Source: a virus. Taken from it: a DNA stretch of 64,000 nucleotides. The notes below the pieces were generated by a model. That model did no database searches, was not told the origin of the DNA, and saw only the letters and a program-made list of their open reading frames with translations. The stretch covers positions 1 through 64,000 of IMG/VR virus record IMGVR_UViG_3300050821_018577; one strand, 5' to 3'. Each line of letters opens with the position of its first letter. Positions within the stretch are counted from its first letter, which is position 1. The position numbers and the translations under genes are program-made. Shown piece by piece: positions 56,445 to 64,000 of this stretch.

Positions 56445-56642
56445 TTAGTGATGAATTCTCGGAACGTTTCCCAAGTCCATGTTGAACACGCCGAACACGC
56501 TCAATAGCCACAGGACGACCAGAATGATGGCCACCACATTCAGGATTTGTTTGATTTTGGCGTCCATTGGAATATAGGAATTTACAAGCCAGAGCAGCAC
56601 TCCCACAACGACCAGGACAACAAGCACGCTAATTATGGGCAT
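56445..56642 (-). CDS. Thivi_2564-type two-span membrane protein
   Basis: 65 residues: MPIISVLVVLVVVGVLLWLVNSYIPMDAKIKQILNVV... two spans around YIPMDxKIKxILN, the hallmark of this small bacterial/phage membrane family. Function unknown. Confidence 0.8.
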   Translation of the reverse strand: MPIISVLVVLVVVGVLLWLVNSYIPMDAKIKQILNVVAIILVVLWLLSVFGVFNMDLGNVPRIHH

Positions 56643-56704
56643 AAGGCCTCCCAACCATGATGCTATCTTGTTTTCCCCGATTGGTCCTGTTCTTTTTTGG
56701 ACAC

Positions 56705-56941
56705 TCAATTGGGCGCCGGTCCAACCTTGACCCACACGGTTTTGTCTACCGGCCCTTTGCCGCGGTCGATTACGCAAATTCCCGGAAACCGCTCTTTGAG
56801 TTTCCGGATGTAGCGTTCCGCCTTGCCTTCTTCATCGTCGGTGATGAACGACACGGTCTTCTTGTGGACCATCGCCTGGTGGCCTATCATTTCGATTCTG
56901 CGGTCCTCGTCATGGTCGGCAACATCCATAAAAACCGTCAT
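56705..56941 (-). CDS. hypothetical 78-residue protein
   Basis: Alpha/beta, MTVFMDVADHDEDRRIEMIGHQ, a pattern seen in small phage proteins where Asp/His residues suggest metal binding. ATGA overlap with the next membrane gene. Confidence 0.55.
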   Translation of the reverse strand: MTVFMDVADHDEDRRIEMIGHQAMVHKKTVSFITDDEEGKAERYIRKLKERFPGICVIDRGKGPVDKTVWVKVGPAPN

Positions 56942-57507
56942 GGGTTCTCCGCTTTCGCTGGTGTCAGCTTGCCGAACGCTCGCATGTGTTCCATCCACAC
57001 GCGCACTTTGCTTTTCCCCGGCGGCAACGGATCGACGGCAACGAAATAATAAAATATCGACATTCCAAAGGAAAAGAATATCGTGGAAACCAAGTCCGCA
57101 AACCAGTAAGGACCGCGGCGCGGCGGTAGCACAATTAGGAATACCGTGTCCCACAAAAGCATCCCCAGCCACAGGAGTCTCCACCACACATTGAACCAGC
57201 CAACGGTGAAAGCCATAAGCTCGCGCGGTTTGATTCCGGAGCCTAAGTGTTCCTCCGCTTTGGTAAGGAAAAACGTGCGCCTGTAGAAATCCACCAGTAT
57301 GATGAGTTGCAGCAGCATTAGGCTCAAAGGCGTCTTATGACGCAGAAACTGATGCAGGTAATTAAGCAGTTGGACGCCAATGTCCACCGCAGCCAAGGCA
57401 ATCCCGATTTTGGCGATGAAATAGCTGGTCAACCCTATGGCACGCTGCGTCGCGTGACTGATTTTGGTGCACACCGCCAATAGGATGGCATCGAATTCGC
57501 GAATCAT
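56938..57507 (-). CDS. multi-span membrane protein, 189 residues
   Basis: About four hydrophobic spans (FIAKIGIALAAVDIGVQLL, LMLLQLIILVDFY, RLLWLGMLLWDTVFLIVL, FADLVSTIFFSFGMSIFYYF). Unknown; may be a holin-like or superinfection-exclusion protein. Confidence 0.6.
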   Translation of the reverse strand: MIREFDAILLAVCTKISHATQRAIGLTSYFIAKIGIALAAVDIGVQLLNYLHQFLRHKTPLSLMLLQLIILVDFYRRTFFLTKAEEHLGSGIKPRELMAFTVGWFNVWWRLLWLGMLLWDTVFLIVLPPRRGPYWFADLVSTIFFSFGMSIFYYFVAVDPLPPGKSKVRVWMEHMRAFGKLTPAKAENP

Positions 57508-57803
57508 TTCGGTTCTTGCTCCTTCTGCGCCGCTCGAAACCGCGCTTGCGTGAGTATTTCGCGCATCTTGCGCAAAGACCGCTGGCCGTAGAGTTTCGCG
57601 CTGTCCTCGAGGTCCTGGTCGGTCAGCTCGATATGAAACCATTTTTTGAAAAAGGCACGCCGGCGTGTGAGTCTGCATGGCATACATCTGCAGGCGAAGT
57701 GGATCCGCCACACGTGAGAGCCAAACCACAGCTGGTACGCGTAATAGTCCAGGCGCTCGAGGCGATATTGTTTTGGCTGGCCAGCCCAATGATAGAGTTT
57801 CAT
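57504..57803 (-). CDS. hypothetical 99-residue protein
   Basis: Basic, with CRCMPCRL (Cys cluster) and a helical C-terminus. ATG 57803. Function unknown. Confidence 0.5.
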   Translation of the reverse strand: MKLYHWAGQPKQYRLERLDYYAYQLWFGSHVWRIHFACRCMPCRLTRRRAFFKKWFHIELTDQDLEDSAKLYGQRSLRKMREILTQARFRAAQKEQEPK

Positions 57804-58213
57804 CGCCGGTCTGGACCAGTTATCTGCGCCGTCCCGGTATGTTGCCAATCCTGTGCATTACAGCTGGCGTCATCGATGATGGAAAGCATACCGTTGGTGT
57901 AGAGGGCGCACACTGCGTCCTTTCCCGGATACCAGCCAAAATCTCCGTTTTTGGCGTTGACGGTATCAAGCCAAATCGATACCGCCGGCTTTGTTTTCGC
58001 TTGATGGTTCTTGGCCTGCTTACCGAGCAGCGGTGTTCCAATGGTTACGTGATTCGCCGCGTTCCAGCCATTATCGAACATCTCCTGCACGATGGTTTTT
58101 TCTTCGCTGGCGTACCAGCGGTCCGCGGCGTGCTTGCCCAAACCGTAGCCTATCCCCAAGCCGCTGACCCACAATCCAAACAGGATCAGGAACCAACGCA
58201 GAGTTTCTTTCAT
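57800..58213 (-). CDS. membrane-anchored exported protein, 137 residues
   Basis: One N-terminal transmembrane segment (WFLILFGLWVSGLGIGYGLG), then a domain with two Cys, likely periplasmic. Start AAGGGAGAAGCC upstream of ATG. Function unknown. Confidence 0.6.
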   Translation of the reverse strand: MKETLRWFLILFGLWVSGLGIGYGLGKHAADRWYASEEKTIVQEMFDNGWNAANHVTIGTPLLGKQAKNHQAKTKPAVSIWLDTVNAKNGDFGWYPGKDAVCALYTNGMLSIIDDASCNAQDWQHTGTAQITGPDRR

Positions 58214-58494
58214 GGCTTCTCCCTTTGCTTGGCGACTTGTTCTTCTATCGCAGTTACCATGCGGTCCACACCGGTCAGCGCCTCTAACGATTGCCGTAGG
58301 GTAATGCCTGGCTTCAATAAATCTTTGTCGGCATGAAATCCCGCCCGGTAGAATTTATTCATGCGTTGCCGGAATTCTTCCCGTATCGGTTGGTTGAGGT
58401 CGACTTCGGTCACCGTGAATCCGCAGCCGGAACAGACATGCGCTTGGCCATCAGCTGCCAACACCAGCGATTGGTCGCAGTTTGGACAGTTCAT
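58210..58494 (-). CDS. zinc-ribbon protein, 94 residues
   Basis: CPNCDQSL and CSGCGFTV form a zinc ribbon at the N-terminus, then a helical region. ATG 58503 is an alternative start. Confidence 0.6.
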   Translation of the reverse strand: MNCPNCDQSLVLAADGQAHVCSGCGFTVTEVDLNQPIREEFRQRMNKFYRAGFHADKDLLKPGITLRQSLEALTGVDRMVTAIEEQVAKQREKP

Positions 58495-58505
58495 GGCCAG
58501 CATCC

Positions 58506-58534
58506 TAGCACAAACTTGGCGTCTATGTTACAGT
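58506..58534 (+). promoter_or_regulatory. weak promoter with shared spacer motif
   Basis: TACAGT preceded by CTTGGCGTCTATGT, matching the motif of the promoter at 54983. The -35 position (TAGCAC) is poor. It lies before the plus-strand pair at 58601. Confidence 0.45.
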
Positions 58535-58600
58535 TTGCCGGAGGGTCTACCAACGCCAGAATGGGGCAGCAGAATATCATGCGCTGTTCGCGGAGCAAAA

Positions 58601-58831
58601 ATGAGCGAACGCATCGATGCTATAAAGAAATTAGTGGACCAGTTTCCACCTGGCAATCTCAACCGTAAGTTGTGGGTGCTCGTGATTGCCGAACTGGAGG
58701 ATTTACGCCATCCTGGAGAGCAAAGAATCAAGCGATGCAGCTACCGTTTCAGTGGAAGCGGTAATCAGTGCCAACGTGACGAGCACAGCGACAGTCATCA
58801 TTCCTGGAAGCAGGCCGCGGAGCCGAAATGA
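58601..58831 (+). CDS. hypothetical 76-residue protein
   Basis: ATG 58601. Helical first half (RIDAIKKLVDQFPPG), His/Ser-rich tail. 4-base overlap with the next gene. Confidence 0.5.
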   Translation: MSERIDAIKKLVDQFPPGNLNRKLWVLVIAELEDLRHPGEQRIKRCSYRFSGSGNQCQRDEHSDSHHSWKQAAEPK

Positions 58832-59133
58832 TGGACAGGATCTCCGACCGCGACCGCGCATTGCGTCTACTGGCGGCGTTGTTTGGCCTGACCGTGGAGC
58901 AGCTGCGAAAAGAATTCAGCGCCGCCAACATTGATGCCGACCTGGAAACCATCATGGCGGAATTTCAAGAATTGGCGGTAGAGGGATGGACCGACGGCTA
59001 TGAAGCTGGCATCGATGTGGAAGCTATGCGCCGCGACCATCCCGAGGAATACCATCGCCAGGCGCAGGACGTCAAAGGAATCCTGATGAAAGCCGTGGAC
59101 GACTGGAAGCGCAGACGGCTGGGAGTGAACTAA
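58828..59133 (+). CDS. hypothetical 101-residue helical protein
   Basis: Acidic helices (LETIMAEFQELAVEGWTDGY). No motif. Last gene of the small plus block; followed by a minus-strand block. Confidence 0.55.
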   Translation: MMDRISDRDRALRLLAALFGLTVEQLRKEFSAANIDADLETIMAEFQELAVEGWTDGYEAGIDVEAMRRDHPEEYHRQAQDVKGILMKAVDDWKRRRLGVN

Positions 59134-59146
59134 CAATCCGTGCGTC

Positions 59147-59830
59147 CTACCTGGGCTTGAAACTCATCGTGAACTGACACCAGTTCACCGGACTGCTATA
59201 GGTCACTTTGCTGGTGACCTCGCCGCTCGCGGTTGCGACCATATCTTCGATGAACGCGTTGGCGTGGTCGCGGAGTGTGAAGCCGCCGTCACCGATTATT
59301 CCAGGAAGGCCGGTGGTGTGGTTGGATCCGATGCCGATAACCAGTTCGCCCGCTTCCGCCAGTACTGGCGCGCTCCAGCCGTACTCGCTCACGACATTGA
59401 ACGTTTCTGGAGATACTTGGACTGGCGTCAACGCGCCTGCGTACACGGCGAAGATGACCTCTTCCCAGCAAGGTAAATTGTTAGGGCACGTCACGGTGAT
59501 TGTGTCCGTGCCGCTCGCGCAGGAATTGCTGTACAGCAGCCGCAAGTCAGATTGTCCGGTGGCCACCTCGAATGAATTGCCTTGTGAATCTTTAATGGTG
59601 CCGTAGTTCAACTGGTCTGCCGACGCCACCATGATGGTGCACGGAGCAACCAGGGGCTGCTTGAACGTGAACGTGTAGCTGGCTGCCTGGGCCCAGTAGT
59701 TGGCCCAGTCGTTGACAATCAATATTCCGCCTTGCGTGTAGCCCACGGCCTGGGGCGCGACGTAGTTGCTGCCGCCGCCGCAACCGCACAAAACAAAGGC
59801 AACACAGACCCAGGGAATCAATTTTCGCAT
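59147..59830 (-). CDS. lipoprotein, 227 residues
   Basis: Lipobox FVLCGC at residues 11-16 (Cys16), then beta-rich sequence with four Cys. Domain resembles concanavalin/adhesin-like beta proteins of acidobacterial exported proteins. It may modify the cell surface or be a tail-associated decoration. Confidence 0.65.
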   Translation of the reverse strand: MRKLIPWVCVAFVLCGCGGGSNYVAPQAVGYTQGGILIVNDWANYWAQAASYTFTFKQPLVAPCTIMVASADQLNYGTIKDSQGNSFEVATGQSDLRLLYSNSCASGTDTITVTCPNNLPCWEEVIFAVYAGALTPVQVSPETFNVVSEYGWSAPVLAEAGELVIGIGSNHTTGLPGIIGDGGFTLRDHANAFIEDMVATASGEVTSKVTYSSPVNWCQFTMSFKPR

Positions 59831-60159
59831 ACGTCCTCCAGATTACTGTCCCGCGCTTCGTCCAACAGCCTATAGGTTTCCTCATCGCCTAAAATTCCGC
59901 AAAGCAATTCCACCAGGATTTTCGAATGGTCGTACAGGAAGGCGATGAATTTTTCATCATTGCCGATATACACGTAGCCGTTTTCATCGCTGCAAGCCAC
60001 CATGGCCACCCAGGTACACAGCCGGCTCCAGCGTGTCAGCGGATCGATCGTGGCATCCGCGGCTAACGACTGGACGCATTTGTGGAATTCCGTGCTGGCG
60101 CGCACCATGTCGAGGCCGGCGTGACGAAACCGTAATCGCTGTTTGCGGATTCTATTCAT
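59818..60159 (-). CDS. hypothetical 113-residue protein
   Basis: Helical with LLDEARDSNLEDVCEN at the C-terminus. Overlaps the lipoprotein start by 13 bases. Confidence 0.55.
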   Translation of the reverse strand: MNRIRKQRLRFRHAGLDMVRASTEFHKCVQSLAADATIDPLTRWSRLCTWVAMVACSDENGYVYIGNDEKFIAFLYDHSKILVELLCGILGDEETYRLLDEARDSNLEDVCEN

Positions 60160-60296
60160 CGTTGGAACCGGCCCCACAGTTTCACAAACCACGGAAACAC
60201 CGGCGAGTTTATCAGTTGTATTATAAGAATAGTCAGCAACACTATCAGCCCGACGCCCAGGAGCAGGCTGAAACAGATGAACAGCAAGGTCTTCAC
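60156..60296 (-). CDS. 46-residue membrane peptide
   Basis: GTG start at 60296. A single long hydrophobic span (LLFICFSLLLGVGLIVLLTI). ATGA overlap. Possible holin-like peptide. Confidence 0.5.
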   Translation of the reverse strand: MKTLLFICFSLLLGVGLIVLLTILIIQLINSPVFPWFVKLWGRFQR

Positions 60297-60388
60297 GGCA
60301 GCAGCAACCCTTTCACCTGCGCACTCTCGAATGGTTCGACCATCTGCGTCACCAGGTTGAACCGGTCAAAGCACAGTCCCAGGGCCAT
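60293..60388 (-). CDS. possible 31-residue peptide
   Basis: Begins MALGLCFDRFNLVTQMVEPF and ends in a GTGA-type overlap. Overlaps the end of the upstream gene by 23 bases. Modest support. Confidence 0.35.
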   Translation of the reverse strand: MALGLCFDRFNLVTQMVEPFESAQVKGLLLP

Positions 60389-61196
60389 CGCGCAGTTTAT
60401 CGGAACCGGCCCATCGAAACACGCCGTTAAACTCAGGAATGAAATCCACGTTGCATTGCGGGCACCAGAGATGTCCCTGGTACTCCGACCAATCGGGATC
60501 TGTGTGGCCGCAGCCGTGAAAGGCAATCTCGTATTGCCGCGGCCGTTGTAGGTAGACCCAGGTACGTTTTTCGAGTTTCATGACGATGATTTGAATTGGG
60601 GATGTGAGACGCCGCTTTTCGGGCATTTGCGCGCCCATTCCAACGGCTTGCTCCACGAAGAAATAATACCCAGGTCCCGGACTATTCACGGTAGAGAGAA
60701 TTCTCCAGTATGTTTCCGGTTCGCTCATGCGCCTAAAAATATCGCCTTGGCGCAGGTCGTCCCACTCAACTGACTCCCATTCGCGTCGGCGAATCACCAC
60801 GCGCTCGAACTGTTCATCAAGCGGTTTGTGTCCTGCGGCTGGATGTGCGACCGTGTACAAATCGCCGCAGGAGTTAGGAACAACTTGCACCACGACTGCG
60901 GTTCCAATGTGCCACAGGCGCTCGTAAGGATCGAAAGCCATTTGCCCGGGCTCGAGCGATGTGTCGTATTCCCAACGCACCGTGCGCCGCGCGCGTTCAA
61001 AACATACTTCGGTATGGGTGTAACAGACCGGAACTTCGAGCAACGCTACCGAGTGGTCCCCGCACAGATGGCAATGATTTTCATCCATCGGCGCGTAAAC
61101 CCAGCGTGGCCTCGCTTGTGTTGCAGGCGCAAAATGCAGCGCCCAAAAGCCGGCAGCCGCTTTGGCGATCGAGGTGAAAAAGCTACGGCGTTTCAT
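60366..61196 (-). CDS. secreted protein with possible Tat-type signal, 276 residues
   Basis: MKRRSFFTSIAKAAAGFWAL has the twin-Arg plus hydrophobic region of Tat signals. After cleavage, CHLCGD, CYTHTEVCFERA and CGHTDPDW...LWCPQC indicate cysteine-based metal or disulfide sites. Family not recognised. Confidence 0.55.
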   Translation of the reverse strand: MKRRSFFTSIAKAAAGFWALHFAPATQARPRWVYAPMDENHCHLCGDHSVALLEVPVCYTHTEVCFERARRTVRWEYDTSLEPGQMAFDPYERLWHIGTAVVVQVVPNSCGDLYTVAHPAAGHKPLDEQFERVVIRRREWESVEWDDLRQGDIFRRMSEPETYWRILSTVNSPGPGYYFFVEQAVGMGAQMPEKRRLTSPIQIIVMKLEKRTWVYLQRPRQYEIAFHGCGHTDPDWSEYQGHLWCPQCNVDFIPEFNGVFRWAGSDKLRDGPGTVL

Positions 61197-61384
61197 GGTC
61201 CAGTCCTTATGCCGCACCCAGCCCGTAATTTCCAGAGCGTGTACGGCGTGAAAAGAAGCGCGGCGGCCCTTTGCCACTTCTGCCGCGCTGTCCATGCAGG
61301 CATCTCGTCGTTGAGGCGAGAAAAACAAAATATCCCGGAGCTGACTGCCATTTGAAGCCACAAGAAAATTGCTAGGTATTTCAT
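61193..61384 (-). CDS. 63-residue membrane peptide
   Basis: Starts MKYLAIFLWLQMAVSSGIFCF, a signal-anchor-like segment, then basic helix. ATG 61384 shares bases with the upstream stop. Confidence 0.5.
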   Translation of the reverse strand: MKYLAIFLWLQMAVSSGIFCFSRLNDEMPAWTARQKWQRAAALLFTPYTLWKLRAGCGIRTGP

Positions 61385-61635
61385 GGTTTCGCCGCTTTTT
61401 TCCACCCGACGATTTGTGGATCGCTGATTCCAGCCTTGGCGAAACCGTCCAGTTGCTCCTGCAATTTCCCGCGCACCCGCGCCAGCTCGTCTGCGGTCGT
61501 GCATGTATTCCGACATGCGGAATGTGCTCGACTACTTTGAACATGCCAACTGGATGTTTTCGCTTCGCCCGGAGTGTTGGCGATTCTGTCGAAGATGGCG
61601 TTGTCAGGTTCGCGTTCAAATCGTGCTTCGCTCAT
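61381..61635 (-). CDS. hypothetical 84-residue protein
   Basis: Helical second half (CTTADELARVRGKLQEQLDGF). No motif. Overlaps both neighbours by 4 bases. Confidence 0.5.
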   Translation of the reverse strand: MSEARFEREPDNAIFDRIANTPGEAKTSSWHVQSSRAHSACRNTCTTADELARVRGKLQEQLDGFAKAGISDPQIVGWKKAAKP

Positions 61636-61940
61636 GGTTGCGCCTCCGAATGCCGTACCCCAGCCCGGTACAACTCCGCGCGTATGCTCTGGAAATGTTG
61701 GTAGCGGTGCGCATCCGGCTCGGTTCGTTCCACTTGCTCCAGAGCCTCAAGGGCAAAATCGGTCCGCTCAATTCCCTCGGCTTTTAGTTCCTCAAGGCAT
61801 TCTAAAATTAACCCAGCCATCTCCGCCGGCGTCAATACCACCTTGGGCCGAAACAACGGACACCACCGGTCCAGCCATATCAGGAATTTCACTTCCCATC
61901 TGGCTAATCGCTGGTAATAAAATCTCCACCGCTCGGTCAT
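61632..61940 (-). CDS. hypothetical 102-residue helical protein
   Basis: Trp-rich N-terminus, long acidic helices (EMAGLILECLEELKAEGIERTDFALEALEQVE). No family recognised. Confidence 0.55.
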   Translation of the reverse strand: MTERWRFYYQRLARWEVKFLIWLDRWCPLFRPKVVLTPAEMAGLILECLEELKAEGIERTDFALEALEQVERTEPDAHRYQHFQSIRAELYRAGVRHSEAQP

Positions 61941-61948
61941 AAAATTAC

Positions 61949-63787
61949 CTATGGCGCCAACTGAGTGAGCAGTTGCCCTAATTTTGTTTTGGCCGCTTCG
62001 AGCAACGCTGGACTGTGGTTCCAGTTTTTCCAGTTTCCGGCAATCGGTTGTAGGGTGGCATTGAGAAACGCGCTTTGCCCCAAGCGGTTTAGGATGGCTG
62101 CATATTCATAATCCTGGATGCCGTCGCGAATGGCTTTTAAGCGAATGCCGGGAGCGGATTCGGTCGACCCGATAGGCCCTGGCGGGTAGAGGAAGATGCC
62201 ATCGCCGGGCCGGCTATTGCTGCCGCAGGTGGTTTCATTCACATTGTCCCAGCTAGCTTGCGCGTTGCCGTTGGTCCAGCCATCCGCGCGATAGTACAGG
62301 ATCCCGGTGGCGCCTTCGGCCCAATTCAAAAACCCTGCCTGCAGGCGCTCGTTGATGGGCGGATAGTCCACCATCCATTCTGGAGTGTTGCCGAATCCGG
62401 TGTTGCAGCTGGTGTAGCTCCACAAATCGCCGCCTGCGGTAAACGGCAAAGCCGGCCACTGCTCGAGGGCATCGAGCAGCACCCAATGGTCGACCGCGCC
62501 GTACAGGTTGGCGTCCGGGGCGTTGATGGTGAGTATCGTTTTGACGCCCGCAGAGTGCGCGTCGGCCGCCATGGTTTTTAGCGCCGGATAGGCTGCCGGA
62601 CACCCATTTAATTCATCGCCTACATAAAAATCTAACGCCACTCCGGCGGGATAGTTTCCAGCGGCTGCGGAAATTTGCGTTGCGGTCGGCGAGCTGCTCG
62701 AGGAGCCGTTACACTGAATGCCGATAAAGTAGTAGCCATCTAAGCCTGACCGGTTCAGCCCGAAGTTGGCGACGTCAAAGGCCGCGTTGGCTGCCGCGTC
62801 ATACCGGCTCATCACCTTGTTGCGCATCAGCGCATCCGCCAGGCTGGTTACGGTGTTTCCCGAAGCCGGATTCCAAAGCGTCCATTCGGAAAGCTCCGTG
62901 GGCTTGAGCGGCAGCTCGAAATTCCATACCGTCAGGCTGACCGGCACCAACACCGTGCCTTGCGTGGCAGTGACAGAAATGGTTCCCGTGTAGACGCCTG
63001 GCGGCGCTGCCAAGCCTCGCGGGATCGCAATATCAATCCAATACGGCTGGTTTTTTCCCGCCGCTACGGTGGCGTTGCAAGCCTTGAGCGTGGCTGTCGT
63101 TGCACACAGCGGCGAGCCCGTTTCCGGGTCAGTGAAAGGGATCAGCGGCTCCGCGTACGTTCCTGAACCGAGTGGCGGATTGCTGCCGCCGCCGTAATTG
63201 TTGGTTCCCGTCACGGTCAGGAAATATTCGCGATAGACTGTGACGGCGGAAGCGGGGATCGTTGCTGGCCCGGTTAACGCCGAAGCTGTCAGATTCACAT
63301 TGCCCACTGGACCTGCCACAGCAATTTGTGCGTCCACGGTTTCTCCGCGTCCGCCCGATACAGTAATCCCCGATACGGTCCCTGGGCTGTCCACCAATCC
63401 CACGCGCGAGGTGCCATCTACAACCCACACCGGATAGGCCGCTGGTGGCGGAGGAGGCGGCACCGTTTGCCGGAATATCGAAACGGTGAATGCCCCTGTT
63501 TGTGGAAATTGCACCACCGCCGTCAGCGTCGTCGAATTCAGGAAAGTCGTGGTCCAATTGGTCGGCGTTATACACGGTGTCGCACAAGTTTCCACTATGT
63601 CCCCGGGTAAAAAACCCAAACCCGTTACCGTCAGCGTCACGCTCGTTGCCGCCGCCACCGTCCCAGGAGTAACACCGCTCACCGTTGGGTTGGCCACTAC
63701 CGTCACTGTTTGACCGAACGTTGCTGGGGCTAGTAAGCATAAAAAAGCAAAACATAAAACGGACCGGGATCTCGAATGAATGGTCAT
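61949..63787 (-). CDS. secreted DUF4091-type glycoside-hydrolase-like protein
   Basis: The product has 612 residues. Signal peptide residues 1-25 (...PATFGQ). N-terminal IPT/TIG-like domain (VSGVTPGTVAAATSVTLTVTGLGF...). C-terminal region has FLNWAEGATGILYYRADGW, SRPGDGIFLYPPGP and GIRLKAIRDGIQDYEYAAIL, which are DUF4091/GH123-like motifs. The mid part contains an FYVGDELNGCP loop that may hold acidic catalytic residues. It probably acts on host surface glycans. Confidence 0.8.
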   Translation of the reverse strand: MTIHSRSRSVLCFAFLCLLAPATFGQTVTVVANPTVSGVTPGTVAAATSVTLTVTGLGFLPGDIVETCATPCITPTNWTTTFLNSTTLTAVVQFPQTGAFTVSIFRQTVPPPPPPAAYPVWVVDGTSRVGLVDSPGTVSGITVSGGRGETVDAQIAVAGPVGNVNLTASALTGPATIPASAVTVYREYFLTVTGTNNYGGGSNPPLGSGTYAEPLIPFTDPETGSPLCATTATLKACNATVAAGKNQPYWIDIAIPRGLAAPPGVYTGTISVTATQGTVLVPVSLTVWNFELPLKPTELSEWTLWNPASGNTVTSLADALMRNKVMSRYDAAANAAFDVANFGLNRSGLDGYYFIGIQCNGSSSSSPTATQISAAAGNYPAGVALDFYVGDELNGCPAAYPALKTMAADAHSAGVKTILTINAPDANLYGAVDHWVLLDALEQWPALPFTAGGDLWSYTSCNTGFGNTPEWMVDYPPINERLQAGFLNWAEGATGILYYRADGWTNGNAQASWDNVNETTCGSNSRPGDGIFLYPPGPIGSTESAPGIRLKAIRDGIQDYEYAAILNRLGQSAFLNATLQPIAGNWKNWNHSPALLEAAKTKLGQLLTQLAP

Positions 63788-63792
63788 AAAAA

Positions 63793-63972
63793 TTATCTGT
63801 GTTCCTCGGTGAACTTAATGGATAACTCCACAACGCACAGCGCCCCGTAAACATTTGCCAGGCACCGCAGCCTGTCGCTGCCCGCTACCGGTTTCGGTTC
63901 GTCTATCAACACAATTCCCGGTCGAATTTCAACCCCGTCTATCTTCGGAAGAATCATCTCACCGGTAACCAT
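63793..63972 (-). CDS. hypothetical 59-residue protein
   Basis: ATG 63972. Beta-rich sequence (VTGEMILPKIDGVEIRPGIVLID) with CLANVYGALCVVELSIKF. The segment just upstream (to 64000) ends in TAG 63982-63984 and probably belongs to another gene cut by the window edge. Confidence 0.5.
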   Translation of the reverse strand: MVTGEMILPKIDGVEIRPGIVLIDEPKPVAGSDRLRCLANVYGALCVVELSIKFTEEHR

Positions 63973-64000
63973 CGCCGCACTCTACTCCCGCTCCTGTGCC

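Noticed and set aside
1-64000. CRISPR arrays and insertion sequences
   Set aside because: No regularly spaced repeats of 20-40 bases, no terminal inverted repeats with a transposase, and no integrase seen.
1-64000. Complete reassignment of UAG
   Set aside because: At least ten genes end in UAG at natural ends with correct overlaps, so UAG still stops translation for these genes.

Overview
The window is 64 kb of a tailed double-stranded DNA phage genome. Evidence: a full large terminase (48079-49749), long trains of very small genes joined by 1-14 base overlaps (ATGA, TTGA, TAATG), phage-type replication and modification genes, a tRNA cluster, and no ribosomal or central-metabolism operons. 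The host is not visible directly. Two secreted polysaccharide-active enzymes, one with a C-terminal ASPM/SPD-2/Hydin-like (choice-of-anchor D) domain and one of the DUF4091 type, resemble proteins common in Acidobacteriota, so a soil acidobacterial host is my guess. Both ends of the window cut through longer sequence.

Layout. 1-12.5 kb (+): WGR-ATP DNA ligase, ParB-like protein, AAA+ clamp-loader-like ATPase, SWIM and zinc-ribbon proteins, many orphan small genes. 12.5-17.8 kb (+): an island with its own promoter holding two coiled-coil/membrane proteins, a substrate-binding protein fused to an OmpA domain, an ABC permease and an ABC ATPase. 17.8-30.2 kb (+): HNH-like and DUF5131 proteins, DNA-methylase-like protein, HTH protein, vWA protein, an adenylosuccinate-synthetase homologue (PurA/PurZ type) and an RtcB RNA ligase. 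30.2-39.9 kb (-): orphan small genes, an N6-adenine methyltransferase and an HNH protein. 40.0-46.4 kb: two (+) blocks around a (-) block, with a C5-cytosine methyltransferase and a cyclic-phosphate-processing receiver-like protein. 46.4-48.1 kb (-): non-coding RNA and tRNA region. 48.1-54.9 kb (-): terminase, dual-specificity-type phosphatase, small membrane proteins, large secreted lyase-like protein, NlpC/P60-like protein. 55-64 kb: alternating blocks of small membrane proteins, a lipoprotein and a DUF4091 enzyme.

The most unusual part is 47.0-47.7 kb. Four tRNA or tRNA-like genes lie in tandem on the minus strand, each with an encoded CCA end, and all four anticodon loops are complementary to stop signals: one canonical amber suppressor (CUA), one with an 8-base loop that could read UAGG, one 53-base gene lacking a D arm with CUA, and one with a hairpin in its D loop and UUA. 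Directly upstream is a peptidyl-tRNA-hydrolase-II-like gene whose third codon is an in-frame UAG. With RtcB and the cyclic-phosphate receiver-like protein this suggests a phage programme of stop-codon suppression, peptidyl-tRNA rescue and RNA repair. At least ten genes here still end in UAG, so suppression is more likely conditional than a complete reassignment.

Regulatory signals seen: a family of sigma70-like promoters sharing a spacer motif near CTTAGCCCCTAAGT, GGGAGAAA-type ribosome binding sites, several hairpin terminators, and a putative operator cluster at 44.4 kb. At least eight unrelated proteins share a C-terminal tail of the form RRI(Q/R/H)(L/V/I).
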